Assembly (NCBI RefSeq): GCF_007005445.1 | Contig: NZ_CP041387.1 | Location: 2,728,001 to 2,792,000 of the forward strand | Length of the DNA: 64,000 nt | From: Rhodopseudomonas palustris | GTDB taxonomy: Bacteria; Pseudomonadota; Alphaproteobacteria; Rhizobiales; Xanthobacteraceae | Direction of reading: 5' to 3' | Part shown: in pieces, positions 7,530 to 16,600 of the stretch | Layout: every line of letters starts with the position of its first letter | How positions within the stretch are numbered: the stretch's first letter is position 1 | Made by a program: the position numbers and the translations under genes | The notes under the pieces: generated by a model | Databases searched by the model: none | The model's input: only the letters and a program-made list of their open reading frames with translations | What the model was told of the DNA's origin: nothing

Positions 7530-8060
7530 TCAGCCGATCTTCTTCAAGCCCTTGGCGTAACGCTGTCCGTTGGCGACGTAGAACCCGGCGCCGGCCAGCA
7601 TGGCCTGCACCTGCTCCGGCGTGAGCGTCCGCGCAATCTTGGCGGGTGCGCCGAGGATCAGCGAATTTTCGGGAAACGACTTGCCTTCGGTGACCACGGC
7701 CCCTGCGCCGACGACGCAGCCGCGTGCCAGCTTGGCGCCGTTCATGACGATCGCGCCCATCCCGATCAGCACGCTGTCTTCGATCGTGCAGCCGTGCAGG
7801 ATGACGTTATGGCCGATGGTACAACCCTTGCCGACGGTGAGCGGAAAACCCGGATCGGTATGGCAGGTGGTGCCATCCTGGATGTTCGACCCTTCGCCGA
7901 TCTCGATCCACTCGTTGTCGCCGCGCAACACTGCGCCGAACCACACCGACACCGATCCCCCGAGACGGACCTTGCCGACTACAGCGGCGTTATCGGCCAC
8001 GAAGTACTTTCCGTCAGCCGGAAGAACCGGCGCCTGCCCGTCGAGTTCGTAGATTGCCAT
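7530..8060 (-). CDS. Gamma-class carbonic anhydrase family protein
   Basis: 176 aa, left-handed beta-helix built from hexapeptide repeats (about residues 15-130) with a C-terminal helix. Three His residues that would bind the metal between subunits are visible: H in TTCHTD, H in TIGHNV and H in ILHGC. Family members (YrdA/PaaY/CaiE group) are trimeric; some hydrate CO2, others act as thioesterases. Nothing nearby fixes the substrate. It is convergent with the small genes on the left. Confidence 0.9.
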   Translation of the reverse strand: MAIYELDGQAPVLPADGKYFVADNAAVVGKVRLGGSVSVWFGAVLRGDNEWIEIGEGSNIQDGTTCHTDPGFPLTVGKGCTIGHNVILHGCTIEDSVLIGMGAIVMNGAKLARGCVVGAGAVVTEGKSFPENSLILGAPAKIARTLTPEQVQAMLAGAGFYVANGQRYAKGLKKIG

Positions 8061-8119
8061 CGCTGTCTCCTGTCCCCGCTCTCGTCATCGCAAATGCGAG
8101 CGGGACGACGCAATCGTTT

Positions 8120-8458
8120 TCAGGCGATCAGCCCGACCGCGTGCAGCGCCATCAACACCACGGTTCCGGACATCAGACTCCAGGTGCCCGCGATCACGGT
8201 CGCCAGCATCACGAATTCGGCGCGCCGTCGCGCGGTGATGGTGGTGCGCGGCCCGAGCAAGGTGTTGCGCATGATGATGAATGGAGCGGCGAACATCAGG
8301 AACGGCACGGCGGCGAAGCTCTGCGTCGCCACGCCTTGCTGCAACATCGCGAAACCTGCCGACCGCTGCGTCAGCGCCTGATAGGCGCAGGTCGCGGCCC
8401 CGGCGACGGCGAACCCGATCAGAAGCGAGAACAGGTTGTTGAAGGCATCGGGCGACAT
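8120..8458 (-). CDS. Conserved inner-membrane protein, DUF6949-like (112 aa)
   Basis: Begins MSPDAFNNLFSLLIGFAVAG with GGAGG 6 bases upstream of the ATG. Three or four hydrophobic segments (about residues 8-28, 45-62 and 82-108) make it a small integral membrane protein. The motif APFIIMRNT in the middle is typical of an uncharacterised family common in Bradyrhizobiaceae. Function unknown. It lies upstream of the carbonic-anhydrase gene in the same direction, 59 bp apart. Confidence 0.75.
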   Translation of the reverse strand: MSPDAFNNLFSLLIGFAVAGAATCAYQALTQRSAGFAMLQQGVATQSFAAVPFLMFAAPFIIMRNTLLGPRTTITARRRAEFVMLATVIAGTWSLMSGTVVLMALHAVGLIA

Positions 8459-8651
8459 CGGCGGCCTCCGGCTCGATGGGTGAGGCCCAGATGTCGCAAA
8501 ATCCCGCGCAGGCCGCCACGACAGCCTTAAGAAAGGGTTAACGCGCGGGCGAAGAAATTGCCGGCGTGCGACGCACAATCCCGTTCGGCTGCGATTCGGC
8601 ACGTGGCATAGTCCGAAACGATTCGTATGGGCCCGGACATCTCGCGTCGTC

Positions 8652-9359
8652 ATGACTTTGGTATCGTCGCTTGCCGGCCGCCAGCGCCACAGCCGCGCTC
8701 CGCGGACCAGCTCCCGTGTTCCGCTGATGATCGGCGGCGCCATCGGCGCGGCATCGGTCGCGGCTGTCGCCTATCTGCTGTGGCCGACCTGGCATGTGCA
8801 GCCCGTCGGCGATCCCGACAGGACACCGGTGACCATCGGCGACACCCTGTTCAACGTCCCCACCAAGGCGTTCAGGGTGAAGTATCAGCGGCGCTCCGGA
8901 CCGCAGGAGCGGGTCGATCTGGCCTTCCTGTATCCGTCGCTGGCGCCGCCCGAGCACGTCGCGCACAAGACGGCGGAGCAGATCGCCGAATTTCAGCCGA
9001 TCGATCGCATCTTCGTCTCGATCGCGGCGCATCATGACGCCCTCGCGCCCGACACTCGGCTGCGCACGATCTACCCGCGCTATCTCGCTCCGGTCGCGCC
9101 GCAAACCGCGGACGGGCTGACACTGCGCTCGTTCGTCGAGGGCTCGCCCTATGCGAACGAGGATCTGTTCACAGCCGACCAGCCCGAGCTGTCCGCGCGC
9201 TGCACCCGCGACCGTCAGACGCCGGGAATGTGTCTCAGCGAAATCCGGGTCGATGGCGCGGACCTCACCTTCCGGTTTCCGCGACAATGGCTGACGCAGT
9301 GGCGGGAGGTCGCGCATGCGATCGCGCAGCTCGCCGCGCAGATGCATGTGCGCGGCTGA
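8652..9359 (+). CDS. Conserved hypothetical protein with N-terminal anchor (235 aa)
   Basis: One hydrophobic segment at about residues 24-43 (PLMIGGAIGAASVAAVAYLL) and then a soluble domain of roughly 190 residues, so it is probably anchored in the inner membrane with the domain in the periplasm. There are two Cys near the end (ARCTRD, GMCLSE) that could form a disulfide. No enzyme motif is recognised. It is convergent with the DUF3126 gene. Confidence 0.7.
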   Translation: MTLVSSLAGRQRHSRAPRTSSRVPLMIGGAIGAASVAAVAYLLWPTWHVQPVGDPDRTPVTIGDTLFNVPTKAFRVKYQRRSGPQERVDLAFLYPSLAPPEHVAHKTAEQIAEFQPIDRIFVSIAAHHDALAPDTRLRTIYPRYLAPVAPQTADGLTLRSFVEGSPYANEDLFTADQPELSARCTRDRQTPGMCLSEIRVDGADLTFRFPRQWLTQWREVAHAIAQLAAQMHVRG

Positions 9360-9373
9360 GGCGACAGATCCGG

Positions 9374-9604
9374 TCAGTCGACGTCGGCGAGATCGTCTTC
9401 CAGAATCGCCATCTGGAACTGGAACGAGCGATCGTCGTCCTCGTCGTCGACGAACAGAACGCCGATGAACTCCTCACCGATGTAAACCTCGGCCGAATCT
9501 TCCTTCTTCGGGCGCGGCACCACGCGGATCTTCGGATTGCCGAACACCCGCTTGAGATAGGCATCGAGTTTTCTGACTTCCTGAACGTCCACGGTGATCT
9601 CCAA
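9374..9604 (-). CDS. DUF3126 family protein (76 aa)
   Basis: Small acidic protein (MEITVDVQEVRKLDAYLKRVF... ending DDRSFQFQMAILEDDLADVD) matching the DUF3126 family of alphaproteobacteria. Function unknown. As in many relatives it follows cysE on the same strand (172 bp apart), which suggests a link to cysteine synthesis or simply a conserved gene order. Confidence 0.85.
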   Translation of the reverse strand: MEITVDVQEVRKLDAYLKRVFGNPKIRVVPRPKKEDSAEVYIGEEFIGVLFVDDEDDDRSFQFQMAILEDDLADVD

Positions 9605-9776
9605 TTCAACTGATTAGCGGCCGACGCGGGGCGGACAGCACGCTCATCGCGCGGCCGGGGTCGCCGTCAGTACTTTCTCGCGACCGCTGCCGCAACCCCT
9701 CGTCGCGAGTTGCGAACTGCAATCGAGGCGGCCGTTCGGCCGGTCGATCGAGATCCGCGCAAGCGCATTGCGCCGA

Positions 9777-10604
9777 TCAAATTCCGATCGCGTTGAGCAT
9801 CTGGTCCATGGTGCGCGAGGGCTCGGCGCAGCCGGCCTCGCCCACCACCTTTGCCGGCACGCCGGCAACGGTCATATTATGCGGCACCGGCTTCAACACC
9901 ACCGAACCGGCGGCGACGCGGGCGCAATAACCGACCTCGATGTTGCCGAGGATCTTGGCGCCGGCGCCGATCATCACCCCGCGGCGGATTTTCGGATGAC
10001 GATCCTCGTGCTCCTTGCCGGTGCCGCCGAGCGTGACGCCGTGCAGGATCGAGACGTCGTCCTCGATCACCGCTGTCTCGCCAACCACCAGCCCGGTGGC
10101 GTGATCGAGGAAAATGCCGCGGCCGATCTTGGCGGCCGGATTGATATCAGTCTGGAACACCGCGGAGGCTCGGCTCTGCAGATACAGCGCGAAATCCTTG
10201 CGGCCCTTGGCGTTCAGCCAATGCGCCAGACGATGGGTCTGGATCGCGTGGAAACCCTTGTAGTAAAGCAGCGGATCGATGAAGCGCGAAGTCGCCGGAT
10301 CGCGATCGAACACCGCGACCATATCGGCGCGAAACGCATTGCCGAGGTCCGGCTGGTCGCGCAGCGCATCTTCGAAAGTCTGGCGGATCAGATCTCCCGA
10401 CAGCGCCGAATGATCCAGCCGCTCGGCGACGCGATGCACGACCGCGTCTTCCAGCCGGTCGTGATGCAGCACAGTGGCGAAAATAAACGACGCCAGTTCC
10501 GGCTCGCGCCGGACGATGTCCTCGGCTTCGGCGCGGACCCGTTCCCATATCGGATCGAGCGCCGTGACCGTCGCACTTTGCGGATTGATCTGATGCATCA
10601 CCAT
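9777..10604 (-). CDS. cysE: Serine O-acetyltransferase
   Basis: 275 aa. Transfers acetyl from acetyl-CoA to L-serine, giving O-acetylserine for cysteine synthesis. The N-terminal helical domain (about 1-165) includes DPATSRFIDPLLYYKGFHA and THRLAHWL, with the catalytic His region. The C-terminal hexapeptide beta-helix runs from AAKIGRGIFLDHATGLVVGE to the end, with HGVTLGGTGK and a Gly/Lys-rich loop. The tail ends DQMLNAIGI; CysE tails ending in Ile dock into cysteine synthase CysK. It is cytosolic and followed by the DUF3126 gene. Confidence 0.95.
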   Translation of the reverse strand: MVMHQINPQSATVTALDPIWERVRAEAEDIVRREPELASFIFATVLHHDRLEDAVVHRVAERLDHSALSGDLIRQTFEDALRDQPDLGNAFRADMVAVFDRDPATSRFIDPLLYYKGFHAIQTHRLAHWLNAKGRKDFALYLQSRASAVFQTDINPAAKIGRGIFLDHATGLVVGETAVIEDDVSILHGVTLGGTGKEHEDRHPKIRRGVMIGAGAKILGNIEVGYCARVAAGSVVLKPVPHNMTVAGVPAKVVGEAGCAEPSRTMDQMLNAIGI

Positions 10605-10838
10605 GCGGGCTCTCTCGATCGGGTCGTTGTCAAACTATAGCACGGCAGGCGTCGCGCTGTCGCGGCGCATGGCGGGCGCCGTCCGACGCCCGCTCCCAAA
10701 ATGTTAACCCATTGACGTCCCCCGACATTCGGCAGCCCAGCCGAAGCCACAGGCAACCACGGACATTTCAACGTGGGCTGCTGCCGGGATGGAATCAAGA
10801 GCCCGACGTCCGTCGCGGCGGCCGACATCGGCGGCGCA

Positions 10839-11591
10839 TCACGGCCGCCGCGCGAGAAAGTCCACCACCCCTTCCTTGTACACCCGGTCGCCGACCGCAC
10901 GCATGTGATCGCGGCGCGGGATGTCGAGCACCTCGGCGCCCGGAATGATCGCCCCGAGCGCGTGCGCCGAACCGGCGACGTCGTCGGTGGTGCCGACCGC
11001 GATCAGCACCGGCACGGCGATCTGCGCCGCCTGCTCGCGTGTCATCAGCCGCCGCGAGCCGCGCATGCAGGCGGCGAGCGCACGTCGGTCGGAGCGCGTC
11101 TGATCGGCGAAGGCGCGGAAGGTGCGGCCCATCGGGTCGACGACATCGTCGAGAGATTGCGCTTCGAGCGCGGCAGCCACGTTCTCGCCCGGACCGCCGC
11201 CTTCGATCAGTCCGAGACCGAGGCCGCCGAGAATCGCCGAGCGCACCCGGTCCGGATGCTCGCGCGCCAACGTCGCGGTGATCCGCCCGCCCATCGAATA
11301 GCCCATCACGTCGGCACGCGGCAGCTCCAGATGATCCAGCAGCGCCAGCGCATCGCCGGCCATCGCCGCGAGCGTGTAGTCCGCCGGGTCGTACAGCTTG
11401 GTGGACTCGCCGTGGCCGCGATTGTCGATCGCGATCACCCGCCGGCCGGCGCGCTTCAGCTCCGACAGCCAAGACGGATACACCCAATTGACGTTCTTGT
11501 TCGACGCGAAGCCGTGAATGAGCAAAATCGGCTCCCCCTCGCCGTCGTCGAGGTAAGCGATGGTGAGTCCGGCGTGATCGAAGCTCGGCAT
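10839..11591 (-). CDS. Alpha/beta-fold hydrolase
   Basis: 250 aa, single alpha/beta-hydrolase domain. The oxyanion region is HGFASNKNVNW, the nucleophile elbow GYSMGG gives Ser near residue 97, the acid is in VGTTDD and the catalytic His in RRDHMRAVGD. It resembles the enol-lactonase/ester hydrolase branch, but the substrate cannot be assigned. It stands alone between cysE and a large hypothetical gene. Confidence 0.85.
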   Translation of the reverse strand: MPSFDHAGLTIAYLDDGEGEPILLIHGFASNKNVNWVYPSWLSELKRAGRRVIAIDNRGHGESTKLYDPADYTLAAMAGDALALLDHLELPRADVMGYSMGGRITATLAREHPDRVRSAILGGLGLGLIEGGGPGENVAAALEAQSLDDVVDPMGRTFRAFADQTRSDRRALAACMRGSRRLMTREQAAQIAVPVLIAVGTTDDVAGSAHALGAIIPGAEVLDIPRRDHMRAVGDRVYKEGVVDFLARRP

Positions 11592-11759
11592 CAGGTATCC
11601 GTCGTTGATGATGGGAATGAGCGTGGCGGGTTATGTCGTCAGCCCGGACGGCGAGCGCAGCCGGACCACACGATCCGTCGCTTCGGCAAGCGAGCACGGC
11701 CGCGATAGGCGCCGTCGTATCGAACAGGAGAGAACGTTATCATTGTGGCGGCGCTCGCA

Positions 11760-12908
11760 CTATGCCTCGACCGCAGCAGAGGCCGCGCGGACGGACGGCT
11801 GCGGCTGTGTGTCGGCGGCGAGCACGCGTTTGGCAGCCTTGCGTTTGCGGCGGTCGAGCCAGCGCTGCGTCAGACGCTCGGTGCCGGCCTTCAGCGAAGT
11901 GACGACGCCGATCAGCATCAGCAGCGCGCTGAAAATCCACGATGCGAAATTCCACGTTCCTGCCGTGAGCAGCAGGGCGCCGCGGCCGAACAGCTTGATG
12001 ATCGCGCGGGTCTGACCGCCCTTGGCCTCGGCGAGCTTGGCGGCGCGCGCGACGTCCTTCGGACTCTCGGCGACTTTCAGCGCATCGAAGGCCCCGCGGG
12101 TGCCGGCCTTGTCGCCGATCCTGCCGACGTTCTTGGCGAGCCGCAGCAGGCCGCCGGCCTTGTCGGTGCGGACCGCCGCCTTCACGGCATCGAGCGTCTT
12201 TGCAGGGCGGAGCAGCGAGGCATCGGCCACCGCACGTCGCAGCGCCGGCGTATCGACGATGTCGCGCGCCGACCGCCCGGCCCATGTCGCCAGCCCCTCG
12301 CTGATGCGGCCGACCTTGCGCGCATCCTTGACCAGCGTCAGTCCGGCGCGCGCCGGAGCGGCGGCGCCGATGCTGACATAAGTCGCGGCCGTCACCGCGA
12401 TGCCGGCCGCCGCGAGCCCGAGCACCAGATGATCGGCCGCCTCTCCGCTCGCCAGATGTTTGCCCTCGCGGATCACGTCACGGATATCACCGAACACGAA
12501 CAGATCGCCGGCCATCGTGCCGGACAGCCCCGCGAGATCATCGGCCTGACCGGTGACGAGACCGGTGGCGAACCGGCTCGCGACTTGCGCCGGCGCACGC
12601 TCCGCCGCGACGGCGTCCGCCACCCGCCGGGTGAGCGGCTCCGCCAGCGCAACATGATGCGCGTCGGCCAGCTCAACCAGACTGCGTGCGAGATCGGCGT
12701 CGCCGGCCGCGAGCGCGGCTTCGATCTGGCGCGCGATCATGCCGCGATCCTGCCGCAACGCTTCCGCGATCTGCAGCTCGGATAGTCGGACCGGATCGTC
12801 CCCCGCGGCCAGCATTGCAGCGCCATGGCGGGCGTGCGGCCAAGCCGCCACCAGCGCCACAGCGCTGATTGCAAGGCAGAGCTTCGCCACGCCGAGTTGC
12901 AGCCGCAT
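11760..12908 (-). CDS. Conserved hypothetical protein, membrane-associated (382 aa)
   Basis: Begins with a hydrophobic leader (MRLQLGVAKLCLAISAVALV). There is a second hydrophobic stretch around 160-185 and a third near 315-340, with Ala-rich helical regions between and a basic C-terminal tail (RWLDRRKRKAAKR). No conserved catalytic motif is seen. It resembles unannotated Bradyrhizobiaceae proteins. Location is probably the inner membrane or periplasm; function unknown. Confidence 0.7.
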   Translation of the reverse strand: MRLQLGVAKLCLAISAVALVAAWPHARHGAAMLAAGDDPVRLSELQIAEALRQDRGMIARQIEAALAAGDADLARSLVELADAHHVALAEPLTRRVADAVAAERAPAQVASRFATGLVTGQADDLAGLSGTMAGDLFVFGDIRDVIREGKHLASGEAADHLVLGLAAAGIAVTAATYVSIGAAAPARAGLTLVKDARKVGRISEGLATWAGRSARDIVDTPALRRAVADASLLRPAKTLDAVKAAVRTDKAGGLLRLAKNVGRIGDKAGTRGAFDALKVAESPKDVARAAKLAEAKGGQTRAIIKLFGRGALLLTAGTWNFASWIFSALLMLIGVVTSLKAGTERLTQRWLDRRKRKAAKRVLAADTQPQPSVRAASAAVEA

Positions 12909-13118
12909 CGGAACCTCGTGTTTTCCCGAAGAAGATGTGGTGCGTCATCACTTCGACACAACCGATCAGACGAAAGAAGGGCTTCTCCCACACCACGGGA
13001 TTGTGTCGAATTTCACTGGGCAATCTCTATTCGGCCGCTCTAGGAATCAGGCAGCGGCGCCGGTATGGTGCGCTGCACCGTGTTAGTTGCCCATCCGCTG
13101 TCAGCAAAGGTGAGCTGA

Positions 13119-13364
13119 ATGTCCGACCACGTGGTTCCCCACTTCCAGAACGATGCCGGCGTTGCGACGATCGAAATCGGTTCGCGGGAATTCATGTGCG
13201 TCGGCGCCGCTCCTCCGTTCGATCACCCCCATGTGTTTCTCGACCTCGGCAACGACAACGAGATCATCTGCCCGTATTGCTCGACGCTGTATCGCTACGC
13301 ACCGGACTTGAAACCGGGTGAGGCGCGGCCGCCGGAATGCGTGCTGAAGGACAAGGTCGCCTGA
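13119..13364 (+). CDS. Zinc-finger domain protein (CHCC type, 81 aa)
   Basis: Contains the CHCC zinc-finger pattern: Cys in FMCVG, His in DHPHVF and CPYC in IICPYCSTLY. This family is related to the mitochondrial complex I accessory subunit NDUFS6, and in bacteria short versions are widespread in alphaproteobacteria. A role in respiratory complex I assembly is inferred only from that relation. It is followed after 18 bases by the monooxygenase gene. Confidence 0.85.
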   Translation: MSDHVVPHFQNDAGVATIEIGSREFMCVGAAPPFDHPHVFLDLGNDNEIICPYCSTLYRYAPDLKPGEARPPECVLKDKVA

Positions 13365-13382
13365 TCGGACGCTGACCGCGAC

Positions 13383-14576
13383 GTGGCGGTCTCCCGAACC
13401 ATGATCGTCGCCGGCGCCGGAATCGGCGGCCTGACGGCGGCTTTGGCGCTCGCCGCCAAGGGATTCAGGGTTGTGGTGCTGGAGCGGACCGAGCGGCTCG
13501 ATGAAGTCGGCGCCGGCCTGCAGCTCTCCCCCAACGCCTCCCGCATCCTGGTCGATCTCGGCCTGCAATCCCGGCTCGAAGCCTGCGCGGTGGCGCCCGA
13601 CGCCGTCACCGCGATCAATGCGCGCTCCGGCCGTGCCATCGCGCGGATGCCGATCGGCGATGTCGCCGCCCGCGCCGGCGCGCCGTATTGGGTGGTGCAT
13701 CGCGCCGATCTGCAAGCGGCGCTGGCCGCCAAGGTCGCTGCACACCCCTCGATCGACCTCCGGCTCGGCTGCGCCGTCGAGGATGTCGCGCCTCATGCCA
13801 ACGGCATCACCGTGTCGGCCGGCGGCGGTCAGGAGTCCGGGCTGGCGCTGATCGGCGCTGACGGCATCTGGTCGGCGGTGCGCGGCCTTGCTTTCCCAAA
13901 GACTCCACCGCTGTTTTCCAGCCTGATTGCCTGGCGCGGTACGCTGCCGGCCGAGGCGATGCCCGGGGGCCAGAAGCTGCGCGGGGTGCAGCTATGGCTG
14001 GGGGCGGACGCGCATCTGGTGGTGTATCCCATCTCCGGTGGGCGCCGGATCAATCTGGTGGCGGTGGTCAGCGGGTCGTGGAACCAGCACGGCTGGAGCG
14101 CGCGCGGCGAACCAACTGAGATCGTTGCGCGTTTCGCCCATTGGGCGGGTGCCGCCCAGGGGCTGATCGGGGCGGTGACAAGCTGGACGCGCTGGGCGCT
14201 GTTCGCGATGCCGGACGGCGGGGTGTGGACCCAGGGCCCGATCGCCCTGTTGGGCGACGCCTCCCACGGCATGCTGCCGTTCGCTGCCCAGGGCGCCGGA
14301 ATGGCGATCGAGGACGCCGCTGTGCTGGCGGATTGCCTCGCCGCCAGCCATGGCGAGGGCCACGGCGGCACCGCTGCCGAGGTCGCCGCGACGCTGCAGC
14401 GCTATGCGGCGCTGCGCCGGCCCCGGGTCAAGCGGGTGCAGCAGCTCGCGCGGCAGAACGGCATGATCTACCACCTGCCCGGCGTCGCCGCGATGGCTCG
14501 CGACGTCGCGATGCGGGCGCTCGGCCCGGAGCGGCTGCTGGCACGGCAGAGCTGGGTGTACGACTGGCGCCGCTGA
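13383..14576 (+). CDS. FAD-dependent monooxygenase, salicylate-hydroxylase-like
   Basis: 397 aa. Rossmann FAD motif GAGIGGLTAALALA at about residues 11-24, the ribose-contact acid in VLERTERL, the family DG motif in IGADGIWSAVRG and the second FAD motif GDASHGMLPFAAQGAGMAIE near 290. These match class A flavoprotein hydroxylases (UbiH/NahG group), which use NAD(P)H and O2 to hydroxylate aromatic rings. The substrate is not known. The start used is GTG; an ATG at codon 7 is possible. It sits close behind the zinc-finger gene. Confidence 0.88.
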   Translation: MAVSRTMIVAGAGIGGLTAALALAAKGFRVVVLERTERLDEVGAGLQLSPNASRILVDLGLQSRLEACAVAPDAVTAINARSGRAIARMPIGDVAARAGAPYWVVHRADLQAALAAKVAAHPSIDLRLGCAVEDVAPHANGITVSAGGGQESGLALIGADGIWSAVRGLAFPKTPPLFSSLIAWRGTLPAEAMPGGQKLRGVQLWLGADAHLVVYPISGGRRINLVAVVSGSWNQHGWSARGEPTEIVARFAHWAGAAQGLIGAVTSWTRWALFAMPDGGVWTQGPIALLGDASHGMLPFAAQGAGMAIEDAAVLADCLAASHGEGHGGTAAEVAATLQRYAALRRPRVKRVQQLARQNGMIYHLPGVAAMARDVAMRALGPERLLARQSWVYDWRR

Positions 14577-14625
14577 GGGCGGCAGCGCCGACAGCCTCGG
14601 CCAACCAGCGCGAGCGCGCGCCGCT

Positions 14626-15030
14626 TCAGCGCGTCCCGCGCCCCGCCCGCTTGGGCTCTGCCGGCGCTGGCGCGGGCTGCTCGGCCGTCTCGGTGCAGCG
14701 GTTCTCCCGCCAGGTCTGCTCGGCGAGCCGCGATAGCGCCTTCAGGTTGATGTAATCGTTGCGGTAGGCCATTTCGGAGACGACCGGCCCGGCAACCCCG
14801 GTCTGCGCCTTGCGCATCAGGCCGTCGAGCCGGGCGAGCTGGGCATCGAGCCCCTTGCGCTCGACCTCGAGCTGCTTGCAGTCGTACAGGGCGTAGCGGG
14901 CCGGATCGACGAAAGCCTGCGACAGCGCACTGTCGCCGATCCCGGCGCAGCCGGACAGGCCGAGGGCGGCAAACGTAGCGGCGGCAGCGGCGCGGGCTGC
15001 GGTGGATGCGGACGAGCGTTGCGATGTCAT
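14626..15030 (-). CDS. Putative lipoprotein (134 aa)
   Basis: Begins MTSQRSSASTAARAAAAATF with a lipobox LSGC, so Cys near residue 28 would be acylated after signal peptidase II cleavage. The mature part is helical (CKQLEVERKGLDAQLARLDG), followed by a Pro/Ala-rich tail. Probably a membrane-anchored periplasmic protein of unknown function. Longer upstream starts exist but would place the signal sequence inside the protein, so the 15030 ATG is chosen. Confidence 0.75.
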   Translation of the reverse strand: MTSQRSSASTAARAAAAATFAALGLSGCAGIGDSALSQAFVDPARYALYDCKQLEVERKGLDAQLARLDGLMRKAQTGVAGPVVSEMAYRNDYINLKALSRLAEQTWRENRCTETAEQPAPAPAEPKRAGRGTR

Positions 15031-15194
15031 GGTGACGGGCTGTGTGAACCAGGTTGAGGTTTCGGTCAAATCAGGCTGTGATGACCGCAGTGTGGCCGGC
15101 CAGTAAGGCCCCACTGCCCGTTGTCCAACTCGGCGCGTTGTCTCCACGCGAACCGGCTCCGACTTCGCTCGACAACGCCAACAGGACGCGACCG

Positions 15195-15623
15195 ATGCCG
15201 AAGATCCTCCTCCCCTATGACGGCTCCGCCAATGCCGGCCGCGCGCTGGACTGGGTGATCGCCCTCGCCCACGACAACGTCCCGATCGAGCTGGTGCTGG
15301 TCTACGCTCATCCCGAACCGGCGCTGTATGGCGAGATCGCCGTGTACGTCTCCAAGGAGAAGATGGAGGAGCTGCAGCGCGCGCACAGCGACGACATCCT
15401 GCAACCGGCGATCACCAAGCTGAACGCGGCGAACATCCCGTTCACCGCCGAAGTGCTGACCGGCGACACCGCGCAGCGCATCGTCAAACGCGCCGAGGAG
15501 CTGGGCTGCAGCGCCATCGTGATGGGCACCCGCGGCCGCAGCGCGATCGGCAATCTGGTGCTCGGCTCGGTGGCCAACAAGGTCGTCCACCTGACCAAAC
15601 TACCTGTGACGCTGGTGAAGTAA
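15195..15623 (+). CDS. Universal stress protein (UspA family)
   Basis: 142 aa, one Usp domain. Starts MPKILLPYDGSANAGRAL, with the ATP-binding signature GTRGRSAIGNLVLGSVANKV near the C-terminus (G-2x-G-9x-GS pattern). Such proteins are ATP-binding and are induced in stress, low oxygen or stationary phase. The start is fixed by the conserved N-terminus; upstream in-frame codons add 47 residues not expected in the family. Confidence 0.92.
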   Translation: MPKILLPYDGSANAGRALDWVIALAHDNVPIELVLVYAHPEPALYGEIAVYVSKEKMEELQRAHSDDILQPAITKLNAANIPFTAEVLTGDTAQRIVKRAEELGCSAIVMGTRGRSAIGNLVLGSVANKVVHLTKLPVTLVK

Positions 15624-15713
15624 CCGCCCACTCGCGCCGCGCTCGCCTTGCCAAACCGGCGGGTTTGGAACAGTGTCGCGCCGCAATCGAACAGGCTTTC
15701 CGAGGAGCGAGCG

Positions 15714-16574
15714 GTGTCGGGATTGAAGCAAATGCTGCGTGCCCCCTGGGTGTGGCGGGCGCGGGCGCGCGACCGTATCGTCGCGCAGCGCGACGTGCCG
15801 ACGCTGGCGGTGGTGGCGATCTTCCGCGAAGAGGCGCCGTTCCTCGACGAGTGGCTGCGCTTCCACGAGGCCGTCGGCGTCGGCCATTTCTACCTCTACA
15901 ACAATTTCAGCACCGATCACTTCCGCGACGTGCTGGCGCCGTGGATCGCGCGCGGGCTGGTGACGCTGACCGACTGGCCGGTCGAGGTCGGGCAGCTGCC
16001 GGCGTATCGCCACTGCATCAAGCAGCACATGCTGGATGCGAAGTGGATGGCGTTCATCGACATCGACGAGTTCCTGTTCTCGCCGGTCGCGGACAAAGTC
16101 ACCGACGTGCTCGGCCGGTTCGACGGCGCGCCCGCGGTCGGCGTGTTCTCGCCGTATTTCGGCTCGGCCGGCCACGAGCAGCGGCCGCCGGTGCCGATCA
16201 GCCGCGCCTTCACCAAGCGCTCGCCGCTGTCGAAGATCTCGGCCAAGACCATCGCCAACCCGCGCTGGATCCGCGCCATCCGCAACGTGCATCTCTACAA
16301 ATACTGGCAGGGCGACACCATCGACACCATGGGCCGGCCGTTCCAGGGCGACCGCCCGGTGCTCGACCTGCTCCGCCTCAATCACTACTGGTCGCGCTCG
16401 CTGTCCGACCTGCAGACCAAGATCCAGCGCGGCGACGCCTCGACGCCGGTGCCGCGCGACAGCGACTGGCACTTCGCCGCCGAGAAAGACATGAACGCCG
16501 AAGACGACACCTCGATCCTGCCGGTGCTGGATCGGGTATTCGGCAAGGCGGAGGACGCGGCGAAGGCGGGCTGA
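15714..16574 (+). CDS. Glycosyltransferase family 2/92-like protein
   Basis: About 286 aa from a GTG preceded by AGGAG. Matches the GT92-like fold: LAVVAIFREEAPFLDEWLRF and HFYLYNNFSTDHF at the N-terminus, then WMAFIDIDEFLFSP with the DxD metal/nucleotide motif, and YFGSAG plus HYWSRS further on. It would transfer a sugar from a nucleotide donor in surface polysaccharide or glycoconjugate assembly. No polysaccharide cluster is nearby. It is followed 26 bases later by a GNAT gene in the same direction. Confidence 0.82.
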   Translation: MSGLKQMLRAPWVWRARARDRIVAQRDVPTLAVVAIFREEAPFLDEWLRFHEAVGVGHFYLYNNFSTDHFRDVLAPWIARGLVTLTDWPVEVGQLPAYRHCIKQHMLDAKWMAFIDIDEFLFSPVADKVTDVLGRFDGAPAVGVFSPYFGSAGHEQRPPVPISRAFTKRSPLSKISAKTIANPRWIRAIRNVHLYKYWQGDTIDTMGRPFQGDRPVLDLLRLNHYWSRSLSDLQTKIQRGDASTPVPRDSDWHFAAEKDMNAEDDTSILPVLDRVFGKAEDAAKAG

Positions 16575-16600
16575 CCACGCCAGGAGACGAAAGGCATCGC

